A stretch of DNA of 64,000 nucleotides, taken from the NCBI GenBank assembly GCA_041746135.1, contig JBGTHQ010000023.1:78781-142780 (forward strand), given 5' to 3'. Below, in pieces: positions 8,500-17,282 of this stretch. Under the pieces are notes generated by a model, which saw only the letters and a list, made by a program, of their open reading frames with translations, ran no database searches and was not told the origin of the DNA. The stretch is from Alg239-R122 sp041746135. GTDB lineage: Bacteria; Pseudomonadota; Alphaproteobacteria; Sphingomonadales; Sphingomonadaceae. Numbering within the stretch: the stretch's first letter is position 1; each line of letters starts with the position of its first letter. A program made the position numbers and the translations under genes.

Positions 8500-9864
8500 T
8501 TATACTCGAAGAGCTTTGTCTTTTTCTGTAATTTCATACTTGTCATCTTCGTGGGAATGATCGGACCGGTTTGCTAATAGCCTGGCAGCGCGTTCTGATC
8601 GTCTCTGCAGAATAAGACCTGCCATGATGCCATAAGAAATACCCACCATATATTGAACAACATAGGTGACCCAGATCCATTCGTAGAAACAATGCAAAGC
8701 TACAACTATCATCGTGACGACCAGACCAAGCGCCACTTCGCCTCGCGGATCCCGTCTGTCGGACCACGCATATCGCAAGGCTGTTATTATGGGCCACAAC
8801 AGAAACAATATAAAACAAAATAGTCCAAGGTAACCCGTCTCCGCTGCTACGAGGAGATAAGTATTGTGTACGTTTGCGGACCTGCTGCCGAAATTCCAAG
8901 CGACACCTGCGCGTTCGGAATAGCCTTCTGTACTCGCGACTACGACATACCTGTTGGCACCTACTCCCATAGGATGTTCGGAGATAATCATTTTTGCGGC
9001 ACTTTCGAAAGCAGCGCGTTCATCGTACGACCCAGCAATTGGCTTTTCGGTAAATCTTTGTTGGAGAGAATCGATTGCCAAAGGAGCAGCCACCGCGAAC
9101 ATTAAAATACCAAGAAAGGCCATTTTCACTTTTGCGGCTGTGGTCTTTCTGATCATCGACATAGCTAAAAGCAGCACGATACCAAAACCCGCCAGTCCAA
9201 TTGTGGCCCGTGATGCACCCAGTATGACTACTATCAAACTTGCCGCTACACCAACTACAGCTAGTTTGTTCCGCCCTTTCGAGAGCAGCAGAGCGAGAGA
9301 AGGATAGAGTGCAAAATGCGTGACCATACCAAGTAAATTCTGGTGACCCAGCGTACCGGTTGCTTGTATCGCACCGGTTAATTTCTCATAGATGGTATGT
9401 CCCGCTTGAAAAGATACGCCAAGAATTATGCCGGCAATAATGAGCTGTGGACCCTTTTCGTTTTTACATACGCACGTCACAGCCAGAAATACGATGAACA
9501 TGCGGCATAATTGCCACACGTAAAACAAAGATGCCTGAGGTTCGCCGGAAAAAATAATAGATAGTGATGCGGCCACAATATAAGCAATTATTATGCTTCT
9601 AAAAGGGACCGAGGCAAACGTACGGCGGTTCGCAATGAGGATGGCTATGGCTGCGGCGTCAAGAAGCGAAAGAGATATGCCTTTGACATAGCCTGGCCAC
9701 ATAGCCCAACTTATGATTGCAGCATCCAGGTTCAAAGCGTCTATTACGAATGGCATGATGCCAAGAGATATATAAAAATATTTTCGCGCTGCCGCACCCT
9801 GACGGATAAGAAAAACAAAGATAGGAATAAAAAGAATTATAGCAACAAGTGCAACAAATCTCAT
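8500..9864 (-). CDS. O-antigen ligase family (Wzy_C) membrane protein
   Basis: A 454-residue polytopic protein with roughly eleven hydrophobic segments. The pattern ATGTLGHQNLLGMVTHFALYPSLALLLSKG, in two short pieces around residues 165-195, is typical of the Wzy_C/O-antigen ligase superfamily. So is the large periplasmic loop with the phrase SANVHNTYLLVAAETGYLGL near residue 330, whose His/Asn/Tyr pattern is conserved in ligases. It would polymerise or ligate the exopolysaccharide in the periplasm. It is on the opposite strand to its neighbours and converges on the glycosyltransferase-like gene. With the truncated protein at the window start it is the second such protein, so one may be the polymerase and the other the ligase. 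Confidence 0.85.
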   Translation of the reverse strand: MRFVALVAIILFIPIFVFLIRQGAAARKYFYISLGIMPFVIDALNLDAAIISWAMWPGYVKGISLSLLDAAAIAILIANRRTFASVPFRSIIIAYIVAASLSIIFSGEPQASLFYVWQLCRMFIVFLAVTCVCKNEKGPQLIIAGIILGVSFQAGHTIYEKLTGAIQATGTLGHQNLLGMVTHFALYPSLALLLSKGRNKLAVVGVAASLIVVILGASRATIGLAGFGIVLLLAMSMIRKTTAAKVKMAFLGILMFAVAAPLAIDSLQQRFTEKPIAGSYDERAAFESAAKMIISEHPMGVGANRYVVVASTEGYSERAGVAWNFGSRSANVHNTYLLVAAETGYLGLFCFILFLLWPIITALRYAWSDRRDPRGEVALGLVVTMIVVALHCFYEWIWVTYVVQYMVGISYGIMAGLILQRRSERAARLLANRSDHSHEDDKYEITEKDKALRV

Positions 9865-10110
9865 GACAAATCTCTTTTCTCACCATCTAAATGATTAGTC
9901 TTGTATATGTGTAATTGATAATTCACTATAGTCTTTCAAAGAAACTTCCATCGCTAAATTATCAAGAGATTTGAAGGTAGAAGTAGAAACATTCGCAATA
10001 GTGCACCGCTCTACGAACGCATTTTGCAAAAAACCTGAGAGCAATTTACCAATCATTCAATCATCAGTTAGATTTTCGATTAATTGCTATACTGGACTCT
10101 TACGGAGAAT

Positions 10111-11184
10111 ATGAAGCAAATTGGTGGACATAGAATTAAACATATGTTCGTGACGAATAGAGTTACTCCGCAAGGCAAAAAAATGACCAAACCCGTTATT
10201 CCGCGGCTTCCGATTTTGGATGGATGGCGAGCCTGTAGCATAATACTGGTATTAGCTGGACATCTTTTCCCACTAAGCCCGAAGTCAATTGGGCTGAATG
10301 GTGCAGTTGCTGCCAGCGGCATGGTTCTGTTTTTTATTTTATCCGGCTTTTTGATAACCATGTTTCTAAGCGAAACACAAGATTTGAAAGCTTTCATATT
10401 AAGACGTGTGACACGTATTGTTCCCGTTGCATGGATCGGAATGTTAGTTGCCTTATGGATGTCTGATGCAGGCTGGCAAACCTATCTGGCGAACTTTTTA
10501 TTTTATGCTAATCTGCCGCCGATAAGCTTAGTCGATGCCGGTGCGCATTTATGGAGCTTATGCGTTGAAATGCAGTTTTATATGGGTATTGCAATTTTCG
10601 TCGCACTTTTCAGCAAGCGGGGGCTTTACGTCTTGCCATTACTGTGTCTTGCCGTAACGGCACACAGGATTAGTGAAGGAGCGTATATTGATATTGTAAC
10701 TTGGCGTCGTGTAGATGAAATCCTTGCAGGGGCCATGCTCGCACTCGCATATCGCGGATGGTTTGGAAATTGGCCTAAAACACTTCTTTCAAAACTTAAC
10801 GTTTATTACTTATTGCCAATAATTGTCGCAAGTGCACATCCTGCTTTTGGCCCTTTGAATTACTTCAGGCCATATATAGCAATGCTTGCTGTTGGAGCAT
10901 CGATATATAACCCGCCGTATTTGTTACAACGAGTTTTTGAGTCCCGCCCAGCCTATTATATTGCTACAGTATCATATGCAGTTTACGTTATACATGCAAT
11001 TCTAACGCATACATGGCTGGGCTCAGGAGACATAGTCGTTAAATATCTTAAACGGCCGCTTTTGCTTGCGATAACATTCGGTCTTGCACACCTTTCCACA
11101 TTCTATTTGGAGCGGCCGATAAACAGGTTTGCTAAAAAAGTAACGACGCGTCGAGCCAAGTGTTCTGAGAATTACACCCAATAA
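10111..11184 (+). CDS. Acyltransferase family 3 (OafA/YrhL-like) membrane protein
   Basis: An integral membrane acyltransferase of about 357 residues with about ten helices. The N-terminal LPILDGWRACSIILVLAGHLFP carries the family 3 signature with its conserved His. LHAFILRRVTRIVP-like and LWSLCVEMQFY elements follow. Members O-acetylate or O-acylate sugars of exopolysaccharide or O-antigen. The start is uncertain. ATG at 10111 has GGAG only 3 bases upstream, ATG at 10183 fits the usual family N-terminus better but has a weak ribosome site, and a TTG at 10084 is unlikely. It stands alone between two minus-strand genes. Confidence 0.82.
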   Translation: MKQIGGHRIKHMFVTNRVTPQGKKMTKPVIPRLPILDGWRACSIILVLAGHLFPLSPKSIGLNGAVAASGMVLFFILSGFLITMFLSETQDLKAFILRRVTRIVPVAWIGMLVALWMSDAGWQTYLANFLFYANLPPISLVDAGAHLWSLCVEMQFYMGIAIFVALFSKRGLYVLPLLCLAVTAHRISEGAYIDIVTWRRVDEILAGAMLALAYRGWFGNWPKTLLSKLNVYYLLPIIVASAHPAFGPLNYFRPYIAMLAVGASIYNPPYLLQRVFESRPAYYIATVSYAVYVIHAILTHTWLGSGDIVVKYLKRPLLLAITFGLAHLSTFYLERPINRFAKKVTTRRAKCSENYTQ

Positions 11185-11264
11185 TAGCAGATTGAGAACA
11201 GTAAATCACAACGCGCAATTTTGTTCTATCCATCTGAAAATGCTAAACTTTAGCCATATTTATT

Positions 11265-12416
11265 CTACATGGTCACCAATCGCGGTTTCGCCGTATAACT
11301 AAATCCTTCCCAACGCTTCATGCCGGTGCCGTCGCCCAGATTGCCATCGACACACGACAGCAGTTTATCGATGCAATTTTCTGTCCATGTCCTTTTTGTG
11401 GGCCCGTCCCATGCATCCCACAGATCGGTGTGGAAAGAGCCGCCGGGTTTCGTTCCGGCATGGTGATCGCTGGCCAGTCTCCATAAGCTGATATCATCTG
11501 TTTTGGGATCGACCGTATAGACCACCCCCAAGGTAAAGCGCGGAATTACTTTCTGATGCGTGGCCGGACATTTGAGATAGCCCCAGTTGCCATAGGACGA
11601 GGGTGCGACATGGCTGCGATGGTCTTTGCTGTCGAGGTTCTTGCCATCCCAGCAGTCGAGCGAGCTGACGACAAAGCGGATATGCGTAATATTTTCCTTG
11701 CCCTCTGCCGCTATCAAGCTTTCGAGATCGGGGTATTTGCCCTTGTCGGTGGTGACATAGGGTTCGCCCGTGGTGGGGCCGCCCAGCATGTCATGGCCGA
11801 CGATATATTTAATCCCGTCGGGCTGCTCCACGCATTCCTCGCCTATGCGCTGACATTCCGGATCGGATTTGGGATGGCGCTTGTAATACAGGCTGACATT
11901 ATCGGGGCGCACAACATTGCCTTTGCCATCCAGCAAGGCGGGGACCCAGTATGCCGACCGGTTGAGCTTGTTCATGCATGTGCTGTCACCGGTGGTGCGC
12001 AAGCTTTCGTAGGTGCTTTTGCCCGAAACATTTGTATTGCCAAAAAACTGGTGCAGATGCCCCGCCTTTTCCTGTCCGGGATATACGATCGGGTCGAACT
12101 GGCCGATTGGCCCAGCCTGACAGATCATGCGGAATGCACCGACATTATCATTCGTTGATCTTTCCAGCGTGTTTGCGGACACAATAAAGTCAGCCCGGTT
12201 GAAATTGCTGGCTATGGGTTTTAGCGGGTCAGACGAACCCGTAGGGGTAGGTGAGGGGGTCGGGGTCGGGGCCGGAGCCGGTGTGGGGGCCGGGCTAGCT
12301 ATGGGAGCGGCCGGCAGGGCGATGACGCTGGAGGATGTATTGGCCGAGTCTGAGCCGCAGCTTGTTAGCGCCAGGATTGATCCTGAAATGGCTAATATAC
12401 TATTACGTCTGTTCAC
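11265..12416 (-). CDS. DUF1996 domain lipoprotein
   Basis: A 383-residue protein starting with GTG at 12416. The N-terminus has a signal with lipobox LTSC near residue 20. A Pro/Thr/Ala-rich linker at about residues 40-62, encoded by a GC-rich repetitive tract (12240-12300), leads to a DUF1996 domain filling the rest. Domain landmarks are KAGHLHQFFGNTNVS, YWVPALLDGKGNVV and PDGIKYIVGHDMLGG. DUF1996 has no established activity; it is common in fungi and scattered in bacteria, often in secreted proteins. Its place inside an exopolysaccharide locus suggests a surface or polysaccharide-related role, which is inference. Confidence 0.82.
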   Translation of the reverse strand: MNRRNSILAISGSILALTSCGSDSANTSSSVIALPAAPIASPAPTPAPAPTPTPSPTPTGSSDPLKPIASNFNRADFIVSANTLERSTNDNVGAFRMICQAGPIGQFDPIVYPGQEKAGHLHQFFGNTNVSGKSTYESLRTTGDSTCMNKLNRSAYWVPALLDGKGNVVRPDNVSLYYKRHPKSDPECQRIGEECVEQPDGIKYIVGHDMLGGPTTGEPYVTTDKGKYPDLESLIAAEGKENITHIRFVVSSLDCWDGKNLDSKDHRSHVAPSSYGNWGYLKCPATHQKVIPRFTLGVVYTVDPKTDDISLWRLASDHHAGTKPGGSFHTDLWDAWDGPTKRTWTENCIDKLLSCVDGNLGDGTGMKRWEGFSYTAKPRLVTM

Positions 12417-12836
12417 GATAAATGCCCCATATTTCTGAGAATCGATGCATTTAAATTAGGCAGCTATGATTTCGTTTTTCTTTCGCGCGATGGTTAACTG
12501 GATTTAACCTTTTACGAGGATACGTTGGGAGGGGATTGAGCTATTGGGTTTGCGAACTATCAAACGCTATTTCCAGCTCTATCCGGCATGACGTGCCATA
12601 GTTTCGGCAATGCCCGCAGTGTCTCGGCGACATGGTTCATTCGTAAGGTAAGATGCGCGAGGCAATCATGTGCTTTAGCCAACAGTCCAATGCGGAACAG
12701 CTAAACAGAATGTCTCGCGTTACATGAGTTGCCGTGAAACTATGCCGGGAACGATGGATATATGTGTTGGCGAGCATTATCTAAAATGCCATAGGCTGCG
12801 CATGTCCAGACAATCCGATCACCGGTAAAAAAAGAT
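12417..12836. promoter_or_regulatory. Divergent intergenic region with a short inverted repeat
   Basis: A 420-base gap between the divergent DUF1996 and flippase genes, with no credible coding frame. GGTTAA (12492-12497) and TTAACC (12504-12509) form an inverted repeat about 75 bases upstream of the DUF1996 start. It could be an operator. Nothing else was recognised. Confidence 0.35.
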
Positions 12837-14195
12837 ATGAAAATATTCCCGCGGCGACTTGTCGATCAGCTCGGCTGGGTATCTGCTTCCCATATCGCCG
12901 GACAGGGCTTCCGCCTTTTTACGAATGTCATACTTGCAAGATTGCTGGCCCCGCAATTGTTTGGAATTATGGTCATCGTAAACACCATGCGTACCGGCAT
13001 AGAATTACTCTCCGATATCGGCATTGCGCAAAACGTTGTGAGCGATCGGAAAGGGGCGGAAAGCAATTTCTACAACACCGCCTGGACGATTCAGATCCTG
13101 CGCGGGATATTATTGTTTCTTGTCGCCTTGGCTCTGACTGTGCCCATTGCAAGCTTTTATGAAAGTGACCAGCTAAGGATAATTTTTCCTGCCGTCTCCA
13201 TACTCTTTATATTGACGGGTGTTGCATCTCCGTCACGCTTTATTCTGCAAAAAAATCAGGACGTACGAACATTGGCTATCTGGGACGTGCTGCATGCGTC
13301 GATGTCCTTTGCTGTGCATGTCACCCTGGCATGGATATGGCCTACAATCTGGGCTCTTGTTCTCGGCACTATTATTTCAACTTTCCTGTCGACTGCTTTC
13401 ACATTTTTTATGATACGGCCCTTTCCTTTGAAAATGATGATCGACAGGAAATATGCCTGGCGTATACTGTCATTCGGCAAATGGATATTCGCATCTTCAA
13501 TAATATATTTTATCGCGGTAAATTTCGACAGACTCTATTTTGCGAAAACGATACCGTTTGCCTTGTTGGGCATTTACGGCGTAGCCAAAACGTTTTCGGA
13601 AGCCGTCGATTCTTTGAACCAGCGTGTCGGCAACCTTATAATTTTCCCTAACATAGTAAAATCGATAGAACTTGGACTGCCTCTGCGCGATTCAATAATT
13701 TCGTTAAGAAGATATGCACTTCTAGGGGTTGCGGTTGGGCTCTCATTTATAATCGCAATTTCCGATCTGATCATCGTATTGCTTTACGATGACAGGTACA
13801 TCGCCGCAGCTTTTATGCTGCCGATACTAATGATGGGTGTGTGGTTTTCCATCCTGGCTACCATTGGCGATGCCATCATGCTCGGTATGCGTCATCCAGA
13901 GCAAAACATGCGCGCCAACTTTGTCAAGCTCGTCTGGATTTGTTTGGCCCTGCCTCTGGCGATGCTCAAGTTCGGATTTACCGGAGCTTTGCTGGTGATC
14001 GCATCAGGTGATTTTATGCGATATCTGTCGCTAGAAATATCGTTGCGATCAAAAAATCTGCTTTTTTTCAGACAGGATTTCTTCCTGTCCCTGCTACTTA
14101 TCGGATTGGTGGTATGCTGGAGATTGTTACTGATAAAGGCGGGCTTGGTTGAAGGATGGGATGTCTGGTTCTCATATGGCGCCGCGCTAAGATAG
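12837..14195 (+). CDS. Wzx-type polysaccharide flippase
   Basis: A 452-residue protein with about twelve hydrophobic segments in the pattern of the polysaccharide transporter (MOP/Wzx, RfbX-like) family. The N-terminus RRLVDQLGWVSASHIAGQ and LARLLAPQLFGIMVIVNTMR are typical of lipopolysaccharide/exopolysaccharide flippases. It should move undecaprenyl-linked repeat units across the inner membrane to the O-antigen polymerase/ligase proteins encoded nearby. ATG at 12837 has no strong ribosome site (the upstream region is A-rich), so expression may be modest. It is a lone plus-strand gene with a 465-base AT-rich gap downstream. Confidence 0.85.
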   Translation: MKIFPRRLVDQLGWVSASHIAGQGFRLFTNVILARLLAPQLFGIMVIVNTMRTGIELLSDIGIAQNVVSDRKGAESNFYNTAWTIQILRGILLFLVALALTVPIASFYESDQLRIIFPAVSILFILTGVASPSRFILQKNQDVRTLAIWDVLHASMSFAVHVTLAWIWPTIWALVLGTIISTFLSTAFTFFMIRPFPLKMMIDRKYAWRILSFGKWIFASSIIYFIAVNFDRLYFAKTIPFALLGIYGVAKTFSEAVDSLNQRVGNLIIFPNIVKSIELGLPLRDSIISLRRYALLGVAVGLSFIIAISDLIIVLLYDDRYIAAAFMLPILMMGVWFSILATIGDAIMLGMRHPEQNMRANFVKLVWICLALPLAMLKFGFTGALLVIASGDFMRYLSLEISLRSKNLLFFRQDFFLSLLLIGLVVCWRLLLIKAGLVEGWDVWFSYGAALR

Positions 14196-14660
14196 AGACA
14201 TGGAAATTGTAAAACCTATCTGCTTTGAAAACTTTCGCTTAACCTTGCACTCTCAAGTCCAGTCTGCACTTTGTTTATCCAAATGCGACTCGAAAAATGT
14301 GCGCGACGAACCTTAAAAAACTTGCTTTCCAATCTCGAAAAGACACTTGCTTGTCGCCGCAAGAAACACTGCGCTTTGCCCCGGTTTCGCAATTACGGAA
14401 TAAGGCCGTTAATATAGACACAGTCATTTTGTATAAGATAAACTCAAAAAGATTGTGAAAATAAAATCGGATTAGTAGCTGATATATGGAACTTTTTTTG
14501 TTTTCTATGTGTGAAAAAATGGATTTAAAGTCGGGCAGCTTTGCTTTTACCTCACTAATGAAAAGAACGCACTATGGTTAAATTATCAAGTTAATATAAT
14601 TATTTACGCCAAATACCATATCTTCTTTGCCAAATAACAGAAATTAAGTTATTAAGAAGC
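14196..14660. promoter_or_regulatory. AT-rich 465-base intergenic region
   Basis: No coding frame, tRNA or clear terminator was found. The last 250 bases are strongly AT-rich and presumably contain the promoter for the PEPxxWA/L,D-transpeptidase pair, but no convincing promoter pair could be picked. Confidence 0.3.
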
Positions 14661-15380
14661 ATGGCGGGAAAACTTTTTTCATATTTGGATGCACACCGAG
14701 CCAGAGCTATGTTGCTAGTGAGTGCTGTTTTTATGGCAGGGGCTGCTCTTGCTGTTTTGCCCCCATCTCGGGCTATCGGAGCAGACGTGGTGGTTCAGGC
14801 AAAAAGTGTACTTGACTTACTCGCTTCACGTTCGCCCGGGGAGCGAACACAAGGTGTTTTGACAAAAACAAAAGCCGCACGTGTTGCTGGAGCGAATGCT
14901 GGGAAAGGTCCCAGACAGCGTCTTTTGGGAAGGACCATGCCGCCAGGCGAAAAGGCAGCATCCGCTGGCCTACCAAATAACGACCTCACGGATTTATTCG
15001 CAAGTTCAGGTCCGCTGATTCTCGAGCCAGGTCCAGGCGCTATGCCTCTTGCAGGCGATGATGATGTTTTTGCTCCTGTCCGGCTCCCCTTTGCCGGTGG
15101 TTTTCTTCCTATTGGAGGGGGCCTGACTGGCATTTCTCCTGGAACGGGGTCGCCTTCTACCGGCAGTCCGGACACAGGTGGAACTCCCGGATCAGGGGGC
15201 AATCCCGATATTTCCCCACCGGTTACGCCAACGCCGCAGCCACCTGTGACTGCTGTACCCGAACCAGGAACCTGGGCTTTTATGATATTGGGCATGGGTT
15301 TATGTGGTCTTATGATGCGCCGCCGTAAACATGTGCGGGTCACATTTTCTGGCATATTGTGCGGTTCTACGGCACTATAA
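14661..15380 (+). CDS. PEPxxWA-CTERM sorting domain protein, Gly/Pro/Ser-rich
   Basis: A 239-residue exported protein. An N-terminal hydrophobic signal lies at about residues 16-37. The middle (about 150-195) is low-complexity Gly/Ser/Pro/Thr. The C-terminal sorting tail is VPEPGTWAFMILGMG, a hydrophobic helix and the basic cluster MMRRRKH. This is the substrate signature of the exosortase encoded at 3046. About ten residues extend past the usual end, because the frame runs into the next gene and overlaps it by 22 bases. The low-complexity body suggests a glycosylated or structural surface protein. The ribosome site upstream of ATG at 14661 is weak. Confidence 0.85.
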   Translation: MAGKLFSYLDAHRARAMLLVSAVFMAGAALAVLPPSRAIGADVVVQAKSVLDLLASRSPGERTQGVLTKTKAARVAGANAGKGPRQRLLGRTMPPGEKAASAGLPNNDLTDLFASSGPLILEPGPGAMPLAGDDDVFAPVRLPFAGGFLPIGGGLTGISPGTGSPSTGSPDTGGTPGSGGNPDISPPVTPTPQPPVTAVPEPGTWAFMILGMGLCGLMMRRRKHVRVTFSGILCGSTAL

Positions 15381-16018
15381 CAATCGCATTGGTAGCGATT
15401 TTGGGGGGCCTTGGATTACTTGCAGGTCCAATGATTTCCGCCAACTTTTCATCGGAAACTCCATCCAAACCTCAGGCCTTGGGAAAATGGACGCCTGATC
15501 GTGTATTTTTAACACCTGAGCAATCTTCACGTCTCGGTGCAATGACCCTTCTACCCAGTGACGCCAAATCAGTTTTGCGAGTTGAAAAAAAACTACAATA
15601 TGGTGGATACGTCTGGAATGATAAAAATATTGCCCCTGGAAGCATTACAGTAAAAGTGGACTTGCGAACCCAGCTCGTTTCAGTCTTTAAAGGCGGTCAC
15701 GAAATTGGAGCGGCGGTAATTTTATTCGGTGCGGATGATCATGAAACACCAATCGGACAATTCCCGATCCGTGGCAAGTCTCGCGAATATCAATCCAAGT
15801 CCTATAATGCCCCTATGCCATATTCCCTTTGGCTGACTGAAGATGGCGTAGCGCTGCATGGCAGCAAAGTGCGTTGGGGATCAGCAACCCATGGATGTGT
15901 GGGTGTGCCTTTGGAATTTGCAACCAAGCTTTTCGAAAATGCGCAAATTGGGGATGTTGTCGAGATCATACGATCGCCTCGCCCAAATGCTGCGGTGACA
16001 TCAAGTATGAACATTTAA
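15359..16018 (+). CDS. L,D-transpeptidase (YkuD domain)
   Basis: A 219-residue protein. An N-terminal membrane segment (about 8-28) anchors it in the periplasm. A YkuD catalytic domain follows at about residues 96-205, with HGSK (His167) and THGCVGVP (His178, catalytic Cys180). The usual family motif is SHGC, so Ser is replaced by Thr. It would form 3-3 peptidoglycan cross-links or attach proteins to peptidoglycan. The start is GTG at 15359, inside the end of the PEPxxWA gene, so the two are probably translated in a coupled way. Co-expression of an exosortase substrate with a peptidoglycan transpeptidase is unusual. Confidence 0.85.
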   Translation: MRFYGTITIALVAILGGLGLLAGPMISANFSSETPSKPQALGKWTPDRVFLTPEQSSRLGAMTLLPSDAKSVLRVEKKLQYGGYVWNDKNIAPGSITVKVDLRTQLVSVFKGGHEIGAAVILFGADDHETPIGQFPIRGKSREYQSKSYNAPMPYSLWLTEDGVALHGSKVRWGSATHGCVGVPLEFATKLFENAQIGDVVEIIRSPRPNAAVTSSMNI

Positions 16019-16339
16019 CTGGAATTTGCTTTAAACTCATATGGACATTGTTTTTCGGATCGAGTTCGGGATTACCATTGTCCTTTTAGTTGGGCTCCAA
16101 TCCATTATTGGGGTCAATGGATGTCCCAGAGACGAAAATTGCGATCCGCGTTACTGGCAAATGTAGTCCCATCGAACCGTCCCACGGCAGCAATGCTAAA
16201 TAGTGGGAGATTTACAATCTTCCCTAGAATTTAGATTAGGGCGCTCTCCATTAATAATAAATAGACAAGGGCACGGTTTGAAATTCCACCTGCAATGAAC
16301 CGTTTGCCGCAAGTTAGTCGGATCGATAACTAACACAAA
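16019..16339. promoter_or_regulatory. Intergenic region with three GTCCCA words
   Basis: About 320 bases between convergent genes without a coding frame. The hexamer GTCCCA occurs three times within about 65 bases (near 16123, 16165 and 16177). The same word appears in the palindromes near 4153 and 17105. An inverted pair CCCTA/TAGGG lies near 16225. No function can be assigned. Confidence 0.3.
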
Positions 16340-16370
16340 AAATGCCGCTGGATCGTCTCCAGCGGCATTT
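16340..16370 (-). terminator. Rho-independent terminator of the second PEPxxWA gene
   Basis: A perfect 13-bp stem, AAATGCCGCTGGA (16340-16352) and TCCAGCGGCATTT (16358-16370), encloses the loop TCGTC. Read on the minus strand it is followed by a run of six T. It lies 22 bases after the stop of the minus-strand gene ending at 16393. Confidence 0.9.
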
Positions 16371-16392
16371 CAATTATAAGAACAAATTAGTT

Positions 16393-17001
16393 TCAGGCGA
16401 ATTTGAACCGAAGCCCCGTTTTGCCCTTACGGCGCATCGCACCACCCATGGCGCCAAAGCCCGCAAGCATCAACGCCCACGCACCGGGTTCGGGTACGGC
16501 TGCGACACTTAACGATACGCCGCCACTATTGTCGCTGATATTGTCATCGAAGAGATAGAAATCGACCGATGTTGCAGAAGCAAGCGTAAAGCTACCATTA
16601 AACATGCCAGAATTCGCGAATGATGTGGCTGCATCAGCATAATATCCGTCACCTAAGCCCAAGGGGCCGAGGCCGCCATTGCCATTGCCATCACCAAAGC
16701 CGAAAGTTGTGCCATTAATCACATAACGAACACTGTTCTCAAAACCGGTACGGCAATTCGCACCGCTTGAATCACAGCCGCTGACGCCGTTGAAACGCGT
16801 AAATGCGGTATAAGCACCTTGAATAAAGGACAGGTTGTACGTGCCGGCATTCAAAAGAACACTGACCGCATTGCTGCCGTTCATGGAGGAGTTTGCCACC
16901 CCATCGACATCAACGTTTACAATATGCGCCGCGTTCGCAGCAGGTGCAGCAGCTATCGATAGAGCGATTGCTGCAGTTGATAAAACCAGTGACTTTTTCA
17001 T
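16393..17001 (-). CDS. PEPxxWA-CTERM sorting domain protein
   Basis: A 202-residue exported protein. A classical signal peptide (about residues 1-26, ending APAANA) precedes a Gly/Asn/Ser-rich beta-type domain of about 130 residues with two cysteine pairs (GCDSSGANC). The C-terminal tail AVPEPGAWALMLAGFGAMGGAMRRK is given here only in part: VPEPGAWALMLAGFG, then the basic cluster. This is the sphingomonad exosortase recognition tail. It is probably a surface-attached or secreted matrix protein sorted by XrtV. ATG at 17001 is preceded by AGGACC. A strong terminator follows, and a TCCCA-N3-TGGGA inverted repeat lies about 105 bases upstream. Confidence 0.9.
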   Translation of the reverse strand: MKKSLVLSTAAIALSIAAAPAANAAHIVNVDVDGVANSSMNGSNAVSVLLNAGTYNLSFIQGAYTAFTRFNGVSGCDSSGANCRTGFENSVRYVINGTTFGFGDGNGNGGLGPLGLGDGYYADAATSFANSGMFNGSFTLASATSVDFYLFDDNISDNSGGVSLSVAAVPEPGAWALMLAGFGAMGGAMRRKGKTGLRFKFA

Positions 17002-17104
17002 GGGTAGGTCCTTTTGATAATTGCATCACGGTAGCTTGAGATTCGCATAACATTACGATTAACAATCTATTAATTCAACACTTTGATTTTGAGCTTCTAA
17101 ATCT

Positions 17105-17118
17105 GTCCCATTGTGGGA
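17105..17118. promoter_or_regulatory. Inverted repeat upstream of a PEPxxWA gene
   Basis: TCCCA (17106-17110), TTG, TGGGA (17114-17118), preceded by G, form an inverted repeat 105-117 bases upstream of the minus-strand PEPxxWA gene. It shares the GTCCCA word with the palindrome at 4153-4165. A third GGGAC occurs at 17154. It is a candidate binding site for a regulator of the exosortase regulon. Confidence 0.35.
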
Positions 17119-17282
17119 TTGATTGCTCCCGCTGAAATTTAACGGGACTATTTATGTGAATGTCCTGCAAGAATTAAGGCATTGATATTTTCAAGACTTT
17201 GGATATTGCTCAGACGCTTGGCGACAACATAGCATTTTCGATACTGCTGACAAAAGCCATAGTGAATGAGCAGCCAGTGCAT

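Noticed and set aside
12240..12300. GC-rich repetitive tract that looked like a tandem repeat or CRISPR-like array
   Set aside because: It encodes the Pro/Thr/Ala linker of the DUF1996 lipoprotein; units are too short and have no spacers.
17104..17130. Possible sigma-54 promoter (TGGGATTGATTGCT) upstream of the PEPxxWA gene
   Set aside because: The GG and GC elements are two to three bases too close for a sigma-54 promoter, and the orientation is away from the gene.
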